Part shown: positions 7,979 through 16,102 of the stretch, in pieces
Numbering within the stretch: the stretch's first letter is position 1
Layout: every line of letters begins with the position of its first letter
DNA from: Palsa-1392 sp963819975
Lineage (GTDB): Bacteria; Verrucomicrobiota; Verrucomicrobiia; Chthoniobacterales; UBA10450
Assembly (NCBI GenBank): GCA_963819975.1
Contig: CAWFYE010000018.1
Coordinates: 62,001 to 126,000 of the forward strand
DNA length: 64,000 nucleotides
Direction of reading: 5' to 3'
The notes under the pieces: model-generated
The model's database searches: none
What the model saw: the letters and a program-made list of their open reading frames with translations, nothing else
What the model was told of the DNA's origin: nothing
Translations under genes and position numbers: made by a program

Positions 7979-9217
7979 ATGACTCAATTGCGATCCTCTC
8001 TCTGGGCGGCAGGTGCACTGGCGCTCCTCAGTCTTTCTTCATCGTGCAGTCGGAGTTCTTTCCGGCCGGTGGAACGGGAAGGGCCGCCCGCCCTCGTGCA
8101 GCAGCCGGCCGGCGAGCCGCGACTTTGGTTGTTGCTCAAGCAGGAAGAGCAACGCATGCGGCACATTGGCGGGGGCGGTCGCATGATCGGGAAGTGGGTA
8201 ACCGAAACCTACTACCATTTCCATCTTCAGGCGCACGACCCGGCAACGGCCGACCGGCTCTGGAAAAAACATCTCCTCACGGTGAAGGACGACGCCGGGG
8301 GCCATACTGCGCAGGCGCGCCTCCTGGGGCAGGAGGGTGAGGTTGTCTGGACGTTCATGAATGATCAGCCGGTCGCGGTTTCGAGCAAAGATGGAAGCAC
8401 GTTGGCTGATCGCGGCACGCTCGAGCGTCAAAATCCGGAGTTGCGTGACCTGATCCCGAAAGACCTCGATTTTTACGCTTACGATGGCGGGCTCGTAATC
8501 ACGGCCGCGGACGGGCGGCGATTCCGGATCAAGGGCTCCGAGTTTCGTGCCGAGCCTTATACTCCGCCTAACGACGAATATTTCCGGCAGATCGAATTCA
8601 TGTCGACCCGCTGGAATGGCGGTTATCACACGAAGGATTTCCTCTGCCACCAGATGATGCGGAATGGGAACTGGCTCGGGCTTTACTCGGACAAGGAAGC
8701 TGCAGACGCGGGCAAAGATGAATTTGGCGATCATCTGGCCAAGCCAGACGTGGTTTACGCTGAAAGCTCGAGGGCGCGCCGCACTTTCTGGACAGCCCGC
8801 ATTGGCAAGACAAAAGAATTCTCCGAAGGCACGCACGACCGCCTCTTTGACGTGACTCAGGTGCCCGGCGCGCCGGAGTATTTGGAGGCGGGACTTCTCA
8901 TCCAGCAAGGAACGAGGAATGCGCTTCGTTTGCAGGATCCGGCTGGATTTCTAGTCCTCTACCGGACACGACTGGACGAGGAGGGACGGCTGGCGTTCAC
9001 CCGGCTCGATGACCAACTGAAGACGCAGTGGACCGCGACACTGCCCTTTCACGATCTGCGCAACCGTTACGAAAGCCCCGGCCATCTGCTGCTATACGGC
9101 ATCGTGCAGGAGACGGAAAAGGGCGTGACCGGTTCGAGTGAACACCTGGTGGCGCTCGATCTCCGCGATGGCAAGCTGGAAGAGTGGAACGTTCCGCAGG
9201 AGAGGCGCGAGGATTAA
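7979..9217 (+). CDS. Lipoprotein, PA2928-like family
   Basis: 412 residues with a signal peptide and a Cys at 23 (SLSSSC, a weak lipobox). The body carries features of the uncharacterised PA2928 family: PRLWLLLKQEEQR, a histidine/glycine stretch, TYYHFHLQAHDPATADRLWKK, RLLGQEGEVVWTF, and a late beta-rich part ending HLLLYG..HLVALDLRDG. The repeated strand pattern suggests a beta-propeller-like envelope protein comparing stored and live values, but that is inference. No catalytic motif is visible. It is followed by the convergent zinc-ribbon gene. The family name is from memory and was not searched. Confidence 0.7.
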   Translation: MTQLRSSLWAAGALALLSLSSSCSRSSFRPVEREGPPALVQQPAGEPRLWLLLKQEEQRMRHIGGGGRMIGKWVTETYYHFHLQAHDPATADRLWKKHLLTVKDDAGGHTAQARLLGQEGEVVWTFMNDQPVAVSSKDGSTLADRGTLERQNPELRDLIPKDLDFYAYDGGLVITAADGRRFRIKGSEFRAEPYTPPNDEYFRQIEFMSTRWNGGYHTKDFLCHQMMRNGNWLGLYSDKEAADAGKDEFGDHLAKPDVVYAESSRARRTFWTARIGKTKEFSEGTHDRLFDVTQVPGAPEYLEAGLLIQQGTRNALRLQDPAGFLVLYRTRLDEEGRLAFTRLDDQLKTQWTATLPFHDLRNRYESPGHLLLYGIVQETEKGVTGSSEHLVALDLRDGKLEEWNVPQERRED

Positions 9218-9265
9218 TTCGCTGGCAGACCCGGCGTCGAGGAACTGCAGAGTGTGCGAGGTTGC

Positions 9266-10363
9266 TTAGCCTTCGGCGAAGTAGAAGATAATCAGTCCGA
9301 TGATGAGCAGGACGATGACGAGGAGAGAGATCTTGATCCAGCTCTTCGGATATTTTCCGGCGAGCGCGCTGGTCACACCATTGGCGACGATGAGATAGGT
9401 GGTACCGCTGTATTGATAATTCAATAGCCAGACGGGGAGAAGGACGTGTTTGAAAGTCTGCGCGCTGTAGTCAGCGTCGACCTGGAGATTGCGATGGGTG
9501 TCGCCCGGGATCTGCGCGGCGCAGAGCTGGCGTAGTTTGGCGTCCATCACTTCGCGCGAACGTTGCGCGGCGGCCACGAGATCGATCTGATATTGCTCGA
9601 CCACCCAGCCGGAGACGTAACCAGCGTCGTAGGGCGCGAGTTCTTTGGTCGGGAACGGCTCGATCGCGCGAAGTAAGTCGGCCGGCACCCCACGCGAGGC
9701 GGGGACAAGTTCGTCGTCGAAGAAATGATCGAGCGCGCCGCTCGCATCCTCCCATCGGACGTGTTGCACCTGGCGTGTCTGGGTATTGCCCTTCGAGTCA
9801 CGGTAAGTCTCTGTCGTGTAGTAATAGTAACCGGCGTCCGCGGTCCATTGCGCGGCGACCTGCGCGTCGAAGGTCCAGTAGGGGAGGTAAAGACCGTGGA
9901 TCGTGTCGGTGAAGGCGCGGTTCTTGAAACGGTTCGGCGCGAACCATCGACTACGATACCAATCATGCACTTTGTCGCGCACCCCGCCTTGGTCGAGCTT
10001 GAATGGGAGCACGCTTTCCGGCCGGATCGGCGCCTTGATTTCGTCGTAAGGAACGAGCGCCGGCGATCCACAGAAGTCGCAATTCTGAGCGACCCGTTCG
10101 GGTTTGAAAACCAAGATTGCCTGGCAGCTTTGGCACTTCACGGAACGAGTGGGGGTTTGCCAGCCGCGATCGCTCGATGGGATGGCGCGCAGGGCTTCGG
10201 CCAGGTCGAGTTCTTTGACCGCACCGTCGGTAGCGGCAGGCGGTTGCATCGGAGAAATGGTGCCGCAGAAGGGGCAGACGAGCGCTTGTTTCCCAGGCGA
10301 CCATTCGGCCGCGCCGCCGCAAGAGGGACAGGCGAAACGCTCGCGGGCGATAACCTCCGCCAT
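9266..10363 (-). CDS. Zinc-ribbon protein with C-terminal membrane anchor, partner of SPFH protein
   Basis: 365 residues. Two CxxC-x(n)-CxxC zinc ribbons lie at about residues 12-33 (CPSCGG...CPFCGT) and 76-97 (CQSCQA...CDFCGS). A central beta-rich domain (YLPYWTFDAQVAAQW, FFDDELVPASRGV) follows, and one C-terminal membrane helix (ISLLVIVLLIIGLIIFYF). Such proteins sit next to YdjI-type SPFH genes in B. subtilis-like phage-shock/membrane-stress loci. Here the SPFH gene lies 3 bp upstream, so the two are almost certainly co-transcribed. The role in envelope stress or membrane microdomains is inference from context. Confidence 0.83.
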   Translation of the reverse strand: MAEVIARERFACPSCGGAAEWSPGKQALVCPFCGTISPMQPPAATDGAVKELDLAEALRAIPSSDRGWQTPTRSVKCQSCQAILVFKPERVAQNCDFCGSPALVPYDEIKAPIRPESVLPFKLDQGGVRDKVHDWYRSRWFAPNRFKNRAFTDTIHGLYLPYWTFDAQVAAQWTADAGYYYYTTETYRDSKGNTQTRQVQHVRWEDASGALDHFFDDELVPASRGVPADLLRAIEPFPTKELAPYDAGYVSGWVVEQYQIDLVAAAQRSREVMDAKLRQLCAAQIPGDTHRNLQVDADYSAQTFKHVLLPVWLLNYQYSGTTYLIVANGVTSALAGKYPKSWIKISLLVIVLLIIGLIIFYFAEG

Positions 10364-10366
10364 ATC

Positions 10367-11437
10367 TCAGCTCTGCAAGAACTCGTTCAGCGCCGCGCGC
10401 GTGATCCGATAGCTGGCGCCGATTTTCTTTCCTTTCAGGTCGCCGCTTTCGAGACTTTGCATCACATCGGCTTCGCTCACGCCTAACGCCTCCGCGGCTT
10501 GAACCGGAGAAAGCAGTTCCGGTATCGCGGAAGCGATCGGCGCCGCCGCACCCGGGGTAGCCGGACTTCCCGAAGGCGCAGTCGACTGCATCGAGTTTTG
10601 TTGTTGCATGATTTGTTGGGCCATGGCGAGGCCGACCGCCATTTCAGTTGCGACACCGCCCGCGCTGCCGCCTTTTTCCATCCCTTGGGCCATCTGGAAT
10701 TTCACGTAATCGTTCAGGTTCCCGACCGCGGCCATGCTGGAGCGTTTGTCGATCGCCTGCTCGACTTCTGCCGGCACGGAGACGTTTTCGAGAACGAAAC
10801 TGGCCAACTCAATTCCATACTTCGCCTGGATGATCGGGTTGATGAGTGGGAGAAGCGCCTCGCCCACTTCCTGGTAGCGCGTCGCGACATCGAGCACCGG
10901 TATTTTCGCGCTGGCGAGCGCATCACTGAAGATGCTGACGATGCGCGATCGCATTGTCTCGGTGAATTCGTCGAGCCGGAAATTGCGATCGCTGCCCGCG
11001 ACTTCCTTGAGCATCAACTTGGGATCGCTCACCCGGAAATCATAGGTTCCAAAGGCACGCACCCTGACGATCCCGAAGTCCTGGTCGCGCATCATGATCG
11101 GATTCGAAGTGCCCCATTTGTTGCCGGTGAAAAGGCGGGTGGTGACGAAATAAACGTCCGCCTTGAAAGGCGACTCGAAGCCGTACTTCCACGACTTGAG
11201 CGTCGTCAGGATCGGGATGTTATCGGTCGTTAGGCTGTGTTTGCCCGGCCCGAAAGTGTCGCCGAATTCGCCCAGGTAAACGAACTGCGCGACCTGCGAT
11301 TCACGCACGATCAACTGCGCACCGCGCTTGATCTCGGCGTCGTTGTCTTCGAATCGGAAAGAGATCGTGTCGCGCGAGTCGTCGGTCCACTCGATAACCT
11401 CGATCAACTGCCCGCGGATGAAACTCATGATGCCCAT
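10367..11437 (-). CDS. SPFH/YdjI-type protein fused to an excisionase-like helix-turn-helix
   Basis: 356 residues. Residues 1-225 are the SPFH-type (virion core/YdjI) domain: FIRGQLIEVIEWTDDSRDTI, then LGEFGDTFGPGKHSLTTDN and FVLENVSVPAEVEQAIDKRS. A Gln/Ser/Pro/Ala-rich linker follows (about 270-305). Residues about 306-356 (SPVQAAEALGVSEADVMQSL, then GDLKGKKIGASYRITR) look like a MerR/excisionase-family winged helix-turn-helix. Homologs often carry a C-terminal zinc ribbon or GYF-like module instead. The downstream zinc-ribbon gene starts after 3 bp. The HTH may act as a protein-binding module rather than binding DNA. Confidence 0.83.
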   Translation of the reverse strand: MGIMSFIRGQLIEVIEWTDDSRDTISFRFEDNDAEIKRGAQLIVRESQVAQFVYLGEFGDTFGPGKHSLTTDNIPILTTLKSWKYGFESPFKADVYFVTTRLFTGNKWGTSNPIMMRDQDFGIVRVRAFGTYDFRVSDPKLMLKEVAGSDRNFRLDEFTETMRSRIVSIFSDALASAKIPVLDVATRYQEVGEALLPLINPIIQAKYGIELASFVLENVSVPAEVEQAIDKRSSMAAVGNLNDYVKFQMAQGMEKGGSAGGVATEMAVGLAMAQQIMQQQNSMQSTAPSGSPATPGAAAPIASAIPELLSPVQAAEALGVSEADVMQSLESGDLKGKKIGASYRITRAALNEFLQS

Positions 11438-11560
11438 AGTAATTTTGCTCCTGGTTGATTGCTGAGCGGAAAACCTAGCGGCTCAGGGCAAAACGCAAAA
11501 CATTCTTGCGGCAGACGACTGGCGATGGTCAGGAAAACTTTGGTCTGAAAGAAAGAAAAG

Positions 11561-12205
11561 TTAGACTTTGCGAAAGATTCGTGGAGGCGGCTTTGACTGG
11601 TCTCGGCGGTGCCCCGTGATCTCACCGTGAATGGTCCGACGGTCGACCCGGGTGAGATTTTTTACCTGCGCGGGGGTGAGGAGAGGCTTGTGCGGGATAT
11701 CGCAAAGATGGTTCGGCACGACCCAGACGTTTTCCTCCGAGGTCATCCATTCGTAGTCATCGAACTGGGTAAGATTCACCGGGCGCGAATAGCGGCGCAG
11801 GGTGCGCTCGGCGCGCAAATTGAAATAAATGTGGAAGTAGCTCAGAGCCAGCTCGCGCAAAGTGCGATAGACCGGTTCTCGGTACCTGCATCCGGTGAAG
11901 TTAGACTTGGCGAGCGCGCCCCAATGGCCGCGCACTTTGAAGACGGCAATGACATGGTCGGTGTCCTGTTCCGCTTCCAGATCGAGCACCAGTGGCGGAT
12001 AACCCAGCACCCGTAGGGCGGCCGCGGCGAAGGTAGCACCCTCGAGGCAATGTGCGGTTCCTTCGCGGAGCACGCGCCGGGGCGACCAGGCGGTCGGGGC
12101 GAGGTGATAGGGGATGCTGTCGAGGAAACGCTGGATGCCGAGTGGCGTCTTGAAGGCCCGGAGTCGCCGAAGCTCGAAAGAAGAAAACACTCCGAGAGAA
12201 AACAC
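11561..12205 (-). CDS. Transglutaminase-like (papain-fold) protein of unknown role
   Basis: Up to 214 residues from a GTG start. Cys53 in REGTAHCLEGATFAAAAL and His84 in DTDHVIAVF fit the Cys-His pair of the transglutaminase-like superfamily. The acidic or amide third residue is probably in the KSNFTGCRYREPVY segment. There is no signal peptide, so it is presumably cytosolic. The C-terminus is basic and proline-rich. The first 15 residues are encoded by an A-rich semi-repetitive stretch (12181-12235) and may not be real; the start is uncertain. Neighbouring genes give no clue. Confidence 0.7.
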   Translation of the reverse strand: MFSLGVFSSFELRRLRAFKTPLGIQRFLDSIPYHLAPTAWSPRRVLREGTAHCLEGATFAAAALRVLGYPPLVLDLEAEQDTDHVIAVFKVRGHWGALAKSNFTGCRYREPVYRTLRELALSYFHIYFNLRAERTLRRYSRPVNLTQFDDYEWMTSEENVWVVPNHLCDIPHKPLLTPAQVKNLTRVDRRTIHGEITGHRRDQSKPPPRIFRKV

Positions 12206-12309
12206 TGAAACTCTGAAAACTGAAATAAAAACGGCGTGTCCTGAGATTGCCTGGCTGTTCGTTCAATAGGATATAAACACAACACTTCAACTCAACACAG
12301 GAGGCACAG

Positions 12310-12690
12310 ATGAGCACTGAATCGGATAGTTTTCTCTACATCTTTCGCGGAGGCGTCGACATGAACCAGATGTCGCCCGAAGAAATGCAACGCAACATGG
12401 ACGCGTGGTTTGCCTGGATGGATGATCTGAAAAAGAAAGGTTATTTCCAAGCCGGCGATCCGTTGCAGGACGGCGGGAAGGTTCTGCGAGGGAAGAGTGG
12501 TCAGGCGGTTACTGACGGACCGTATGCCGAAGGCAAAGAGGAGGTGGGCGGCTATCTCCTGGTGACGGCGCGCGATTTGGATCACGCGGCAGAGTTGGCC
12601 AAGGGATGCCCAATTTTTCAGAATAGCGGCACGGTCGAAGTTCGTGCGGTCCAGGACATGTCGGCCGATCGAAAGGTGGCGGCCTCGTAG
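12310..12690 (+). CDS. YCII/DGPF-domain protein
   Basis: 126 residues of the small YCII-related (DGPF) fold: FLYIFRGG at the N-terminus, then the diagnostic VTDGPYAEGKEEVGGYLLVT, then the AAELAKGCP helix. These proteins are often encoded beside ECF sigma factors and may be small enzymes or ligand binders; function is unproven. The start is well supported by AGGAGG 5 nt upstream. A TATAAA box lies 33 nt upstream of the start, with a poor -35. The gene stands alone here, with no sigma-factor gene next to it. Confidence 0.85.
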   Translation: MSTESDSFLYIFRGGVDMNQMSPEEMQRNMDAWFAWMDDLKKKGYFQAGDPLQDGGKVLRGKSGQAVTDGPYAEGKEEVGGYLLVTARDLDHAAELAKGCPIFQNSGTVEVRAVQDMSADRKVAAS

Positions 12691-12837
12691 ACTGCTCGGG
12701 TGAACCTGGAAGTAAACCGGCTGAGCGCTGGGGCGGCGAACGCCGTCCTCGCAGTTTTCCTCGGCTGAGGTCCCAAACGTCGAATGGGGGACGAGAGTAA
12801 ATGGCTAACGACGGCAATAAAAGGAATCGCGCCGGCT

Positions 12838-13695
12838 TTACTCAAAGCGATCGTCCTTGAAGTGGCGCTTGCCTTTCTGCGCTTTCGCGTACTCGTCGCG
12901 GCTGAGGATGTTCTCGTCGAGCTGCGTGTCGGTGCGACAAAAAGCTTGGAAGAATGCGACTACCTTGTCGGCCGAACTCATCACTTCCTCGGTGAGATAG
13001 TTAGAGTCGACGTTGATGCAGACCGCGCCCACGACGCCGTAATCCTTGCGGAGAATCGGGATTGTGGTGCACTTGAATTTCCGCGCGCCAAGGTTCAGCT
13101 CGTAGTTCAACTTGTCCTCTTGCGAGATCTGCCGCTTCTTCAGGTCGATGATTAGATTTGTCGTGCCGTCATGCAGACGCCGGCCGGTGACGTTGTTCTC
13201 GAGCGCGACAAGTGAGCGCGAGGGGTTGGAAAGATCATGAAGCAGGACTTCGATGCCGGTGTTGGGAAATGATTTCCCGATGAGGTGAACGATGCGGGTG
13301 AAGTTCTCCAGATATTCGCGGGTATCGTCCTGGACTTTTTTGCCGTCGTAACGGGTGAAAAAGCGTTCGTAAACTTTCTGTTCGGCCGGCTCAAGTTGGT
13401 CCCGTATTTTGTTCTGTTCGCCGATAAAGATGAGCTGGCGCGCCGCCATGGGGTCGGTGTTGCGCAGGAAATAATGCATCCCGAGCCGGAAATTAACGAG
13501 ATTGAATTCCGAGAAATTGTCGCGGTTGATGGTGAAGGGGTAGAAGTCGTAGTCCTCCAGTTTTCGACCAAAGCGATGCCGCTCCTTATATTTGCCCCAA
13601 GCAAAACCGAGGCCGAGGAAAATCCCGGAACAGATGATGGAGGCGAGGACGTTGACCGTGATATCGTTTCCGAAACCGGCGGCGAGGGTGGGCAT
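12838..13695 (-). CDS. Membrane-anchored YheO-type PAS domain protein
   Basis: About 285 residues from the ATG at 13695. An N-terminal membrane helix (VNVLASIICSGIFLGLGFAWG) is followed by a helical part. Residues about 150-260 (FPNTGIEVLLHDLSNPSRSL, VALENNVTGRR, then FKCTTIPILRKDYGVVGAV and CINVDSNYL) match the YheO-like PAS fold. A C-terminal basic tail follows. There is no output domain such as kinase or GGDEF, so it is probably a sensor acting through partners. The same frame extends to 13803, adding a second hydrophobic stretch, but this runs through the heptamer repeat and overlaps the divergent qor start by 44 nt. Confidence 0.72.
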   Translation of the reverse strand: MPTLAAGFGNDITVNVLASIICSGIFLGLGFAWGKYKERHRFGRKLEDYDFYPFTINRDNFSEFNLVNFRLGMHYFLRNTDPMAARQLIFIGEQNKIRDQLEPAEQKVYERFFTRYDGKKVQDDTREYLENFTRIVHLIGKSFPNTGIEVLLHDLSNPSRSLVALENNVTGRRLHDGTTNLIIDLKKRQISQEDKLNYELNLGARKFKCTTIPILRKDYGVVGAVCINVDSNYLTEEVMSSADKVVAFFQAFCRTDTQLDENILSRDEYAKAQKGKRHFKDDRFE

Positions 13696-13702
13696 GGGGA
13701 GA

Positions 13703-13737
13703 GGATAAAGTAGAAAGTAGAAGGTAGAAAGTAGAAG
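13703..13737. repeat. Heptamer tandem array (GTAGAAR)n
   Basis: Five 7-nt units: ggataaa, gtagaaa, gtagaag, gtagaaa, gtagaag. They lie in the divergent promoter region between the PAS-protein gene and qor, where unit-number changes would alter promoter spacing. No other copy of this unit sequence was seen in the window, although arrays of other 7-nt words were. Confidence 0.75.
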
Positions 13738-13759
13738 ACCGAGCGCTAAGATAGCTGCG

Positions 13760-14722
13760 ATGAAAGCGATCCGTGTGGAGGAGTTTGGCGAGCCCGATGT
13801 CATGAAACTGGTCGACGTGCCGATGCCGGAACCGGGAGCGGGAGAGCTACTTGTGAGGGTGCGCGCGGTTGGAGTGAATCCCGTCGAGACCTACATCCGG
13901 GCCGGCACCTATGCGCGCAAACCGGCGTTGCCGTTCACTCCAGGGAACGACGGTGCTGGTGTCGTCGAAAAGGTGGGCGAGGGGGTGAATGAGTTTCGCG
14001 CCGGCGATCGAGTTTACCTCGCCGGATCAAGCACTGGGACCTACGCCGAATATGCGCTCTGCAGCGCCGCCCAGGTGCACCGCTTGCCGGAGAACACTTC
14101 TTTTCCGCAGGGGGCGGCGATCGGAACGCCCTACGCGACCGCGTTTCGCGGGCTTTTCCAGCGCGGCCAGGCTCAGCCGAACGAAACGGTCCTTGTCCAC
14201 GGTGCGAGTGGCGGGGTTGGGACGGCGGCGGTGCAGCTCGCGGTCGCCCGTGGAATGCGCGTCTTCGGGACGGCTGGAACCGAACGGGGATGCGAGCTGG
14301 CGCGCGAGCAAGGCGCGGAGGCGGTTTTCGATCATCACGCAGCCGATTATCTGGCGCGGATCATGGAGGCGACTTCCGGTCGGGGCGTTGATGTGATTCT
14401 CGAAATGCTGGCCAACGTGAACCTGGGAAAAGATCTAACGATCCTCGCGCCGCGCGGACGGGTAGTTGTGATCGGGAATCGGGGTCGGGTGGAAATTGAT
14501 GCGCGCGAAACCATGGCGCGTGACGCCGACATCCGCGGGATGGTGCTTCCAAACACGCCACCGGCTGAGCTGGCGAGCATTCATGCCGCACTCGTCGCCG
14601 GCCTCGAAGAAGGCAATTTGTCGCCGATCATCGCGAAGGAATTGCCCCTCGCGGAAGCGCCCGAGGCTCACAGGGCGGTGCTGGAATCGGGCGCCTTCGG
14701 AAAGATCGTGCTCATCCCTTAA
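13760..14722 (+). CDS. NADPH:quinone oxidoreductase (zeta-crystallin-like MDR family)
   Basis: 320 residues, the usual length. The N-terminal GroES-like domain contains VNPVETYIRAGTY and the GNDGAGVVEKVG signature. The Rossmann motif HGASGGVGTAAVQLA starts near residue 148. The structural and catalytic zinc ligands of alcohol dehydrogenases are absent, which places it with QOR/zeta-crystallin reductases that use NADPH on quinones or enones. The ATG at 13760 lies right after the heptamer repeat. The natural substrate cannot be deduced. Confidence 0.88.
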   Translation: MKAIRVEEFGEPDVMKLVDVPMPEPGAGELLVRVRAVGVNPVETYIRAGTYARKPALPFTPGNDGAGVVEKVGEGVNEFRAGDRVYLAGSSTGTYAEYALCSAAQVHRLPENTSFPQGAAIGTPYATAFRGLFQRGQAQPNETVLVHGASGGVGTAAVQLAVARGMRVFGTAGTERGCELAREQGAEAVFDHHAADYLARIMEATSGRGVDVILEMLANVNLGKDLTILAPRGRVVVIGNRGRVEIDARETMARDADIRGMVLPNTPPAELASIHAALVAGLEEGNLSPIIAKELPLAEAPEAHRAVLESGAFGKIVLIP

Positions 14723-14763
14723 CCCCGGAATTTCCCAGCGGCGAAGCGGATTTGGCGGGATGG

Positions 14764-14940
14764 CTACTTGATCTCGGGCTTGCCCTTGATGTGGAGCTGC
14801 GGCTTGCCCGTGGTTGCATTCACGCTCAGCATTTCTTGCTGCGGGCGGTCACTTCCCCCTGGGGCGATCCCCATGACGGCGCCAAAAAGGCAGCCCAGCA
14901 TTACCCCGATGAAAAAGCCCAGCCCCGCTGTCTTTCGCAT
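14764..14940 (-). CDS. Small predicted membrane protein
   Basis: 58 residues from the ATG at 14940. A glycine-zipper membrane helix (GLGFFIGVMLGCLFGAVMG) is followed by a short polar tail with a K-G-K-P-E-I-K end. The open frame extends upstream, but that part has no family look. I do not recognise the family and see no Shine-Dalgarno. The clean helix-plus-tail pattern argues for a real gene. Confidence 0.45.
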   Translation of the reverse strand: MRKTAGLGFFIGVMLGCLFGAVMGIAPGGSDRPQQEMLSVNATTGKPQLHIKGKPEIK

Positions 14941-15072
14941 GCCGGGAAGATGGCGCGTCGAGAGGAGAATGGAAAGGGGTAGAGCCAATCTCCTGGTGCC
15001 TGCTCGAAAGCGAGGATACCAGCTCCGGCATGCGTTTTGCTCATGTATAGTGAACCAAAATTCACCACTGCC

Positions 15073-15282
15073 ATGACAACGACCTATCCAGACTCCGCTC
15101 TCGCCTCGCACTCGTTTGGCTTCATGGAACTGATGACTGCCCTGCTGGAACCCGCCTTACTGACCGGGGCCGCGTTTTTTTGGGTCGCGACCCTGCCGTT
15201 TGTGGCGCTTTCCCTCGTGTTCGTCAAAATCTGGGACGCGCTCCGCTCATTTTGCGCAGAGCGTTGGTCAAGAGCAGTTTGA
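15073..15282 (+). CDS. Small predicted membrane protein
   Basis: 69 residues from the ATG at 15073. The central hydrophobic stretch (LLTGAAFFWVATLPFVALSLVFVKIW) would span the membrane once, and the C-terminus is basic (RSFCAERWSR). No family is recognised. It sits between two minus-strand genes. Confidence 0.45.
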   Translation: MTTTYPDSALASHSFGFMELMTALLEPALLTGAAFFWVATLPFVALSLVFVKIWDALRSFCAERWSRAV

Positions 15283-15377
15283 TCCGTCGCAGTTAGCGCC
15301 ACAGGGCGCGAATCTAGCCGCGCGGTTGCGCGGTCGTAGCGCTTGCCTCGAGAATCTCCGGGACGCGTGCCGTTCGT

Positions 15378-16031
15378 TTACTTCTTGGCCTTCTCACTCT
15401 TCGCCTTCTCATCGAAGAGCGAGAGATATTTTCCGTAACCTTCTTCCTGCATCTTTTCGACCGGCACAAAACGCAGCGCGGCGGAGTTCACGCAGTAGCG
15501 CAATCCAGTCGGGGCGGGGCCGTCATCAAAGACATGACCGAGATGTGCGTCGCTCTCTTTCGAGCGCACTTCCGTGCGGGCCATGAAGAGCGTTTTGTCG
15601 CTTTTTTCCACGACATCTGCGGGGTCGATTGGCTTCGTAAAGCTCGGCCAGCCGGTGCCGCTCTCAAACTTATCCGCCGAAGAAAAAAGCGGCTCCCCGC
15701 TGATCACGTCGACATAAATCCCGGGCTTGTGGTTGTTCCAATATTCATTCCGAAATGGCGGTTCGGTTCCGTTTTGGCGGGTCACGTAATATTGCTCGGA
15801 GGTGAGTTTTTTGCGGAGTTCATCGTCTGACATGGCTTTATTGTCGGTGGTGGTTGCAGAAGGGCTAGTGGTTGAGTTGGCGGCGGATGGGGCTGGAGTG
15901 GGCGACTCTCTCTCGCCGGCATGCCCGATGTAAAGGGACGTCGCGGCGATCAAGGCGAAGATGATTCCTCCCTGCCAGAGTGTCGCGCGGCGATCGGGCC
16001 GCGTTGCGCTTTGTTCGTTGTTTTTCTTCAT
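15378..16031 (-). CDS. msrB: Membrane-anchored peptide-methionine (R)-S-oxide reductase MsrB
   Basis: 217 residues. Residues about 19-36 form a single N-terminal membrane anchor, followed by a Ser/Thr/Pro/Ala linker to about residue 66. The catalytic domain is thus held outside the cytoplasm, where it would repair methionine-R-sulfoxide in envelope proteins. Motifs: SGTGWPSF (124-131), HLGHVFDDGP, and the nucleophile Cys180 in GLRYCVNSAALRF. The two CxxC zinc pairs of classical MsrB are missing (GIYVDVISG where Cys residues usually stand), so it is a zinc-free type. The electron donor is not nearby. Confidence 0.93.
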   Translation of the reverse strand: MKKNNEQSATRPDRRATLWQGGIIFALIAATSLYIGHAGERESPTPAPSAANSTTSPSATTTDNKAMSDDELRKKLTSEQYYVTRQNGTEPPFRNEYWNNHKPGIYVDVISGEPLFSSADKFESGTGWPSFTKPIDPADVVEKSDKTLFMARTEVRSKESDAHLGHVFDDGPAPTGLRYCVNSAALRFVPVEKMQEEGYGKYLSLFDEKAKSEKAKK

Positions 16032-16102
16032 CCTACGTAAGACGATTCTAGGTCACTCTTTATTCCGCGCAACGCCGCCGCGCCGGTCACCCAGGCCGCG
16101 AC

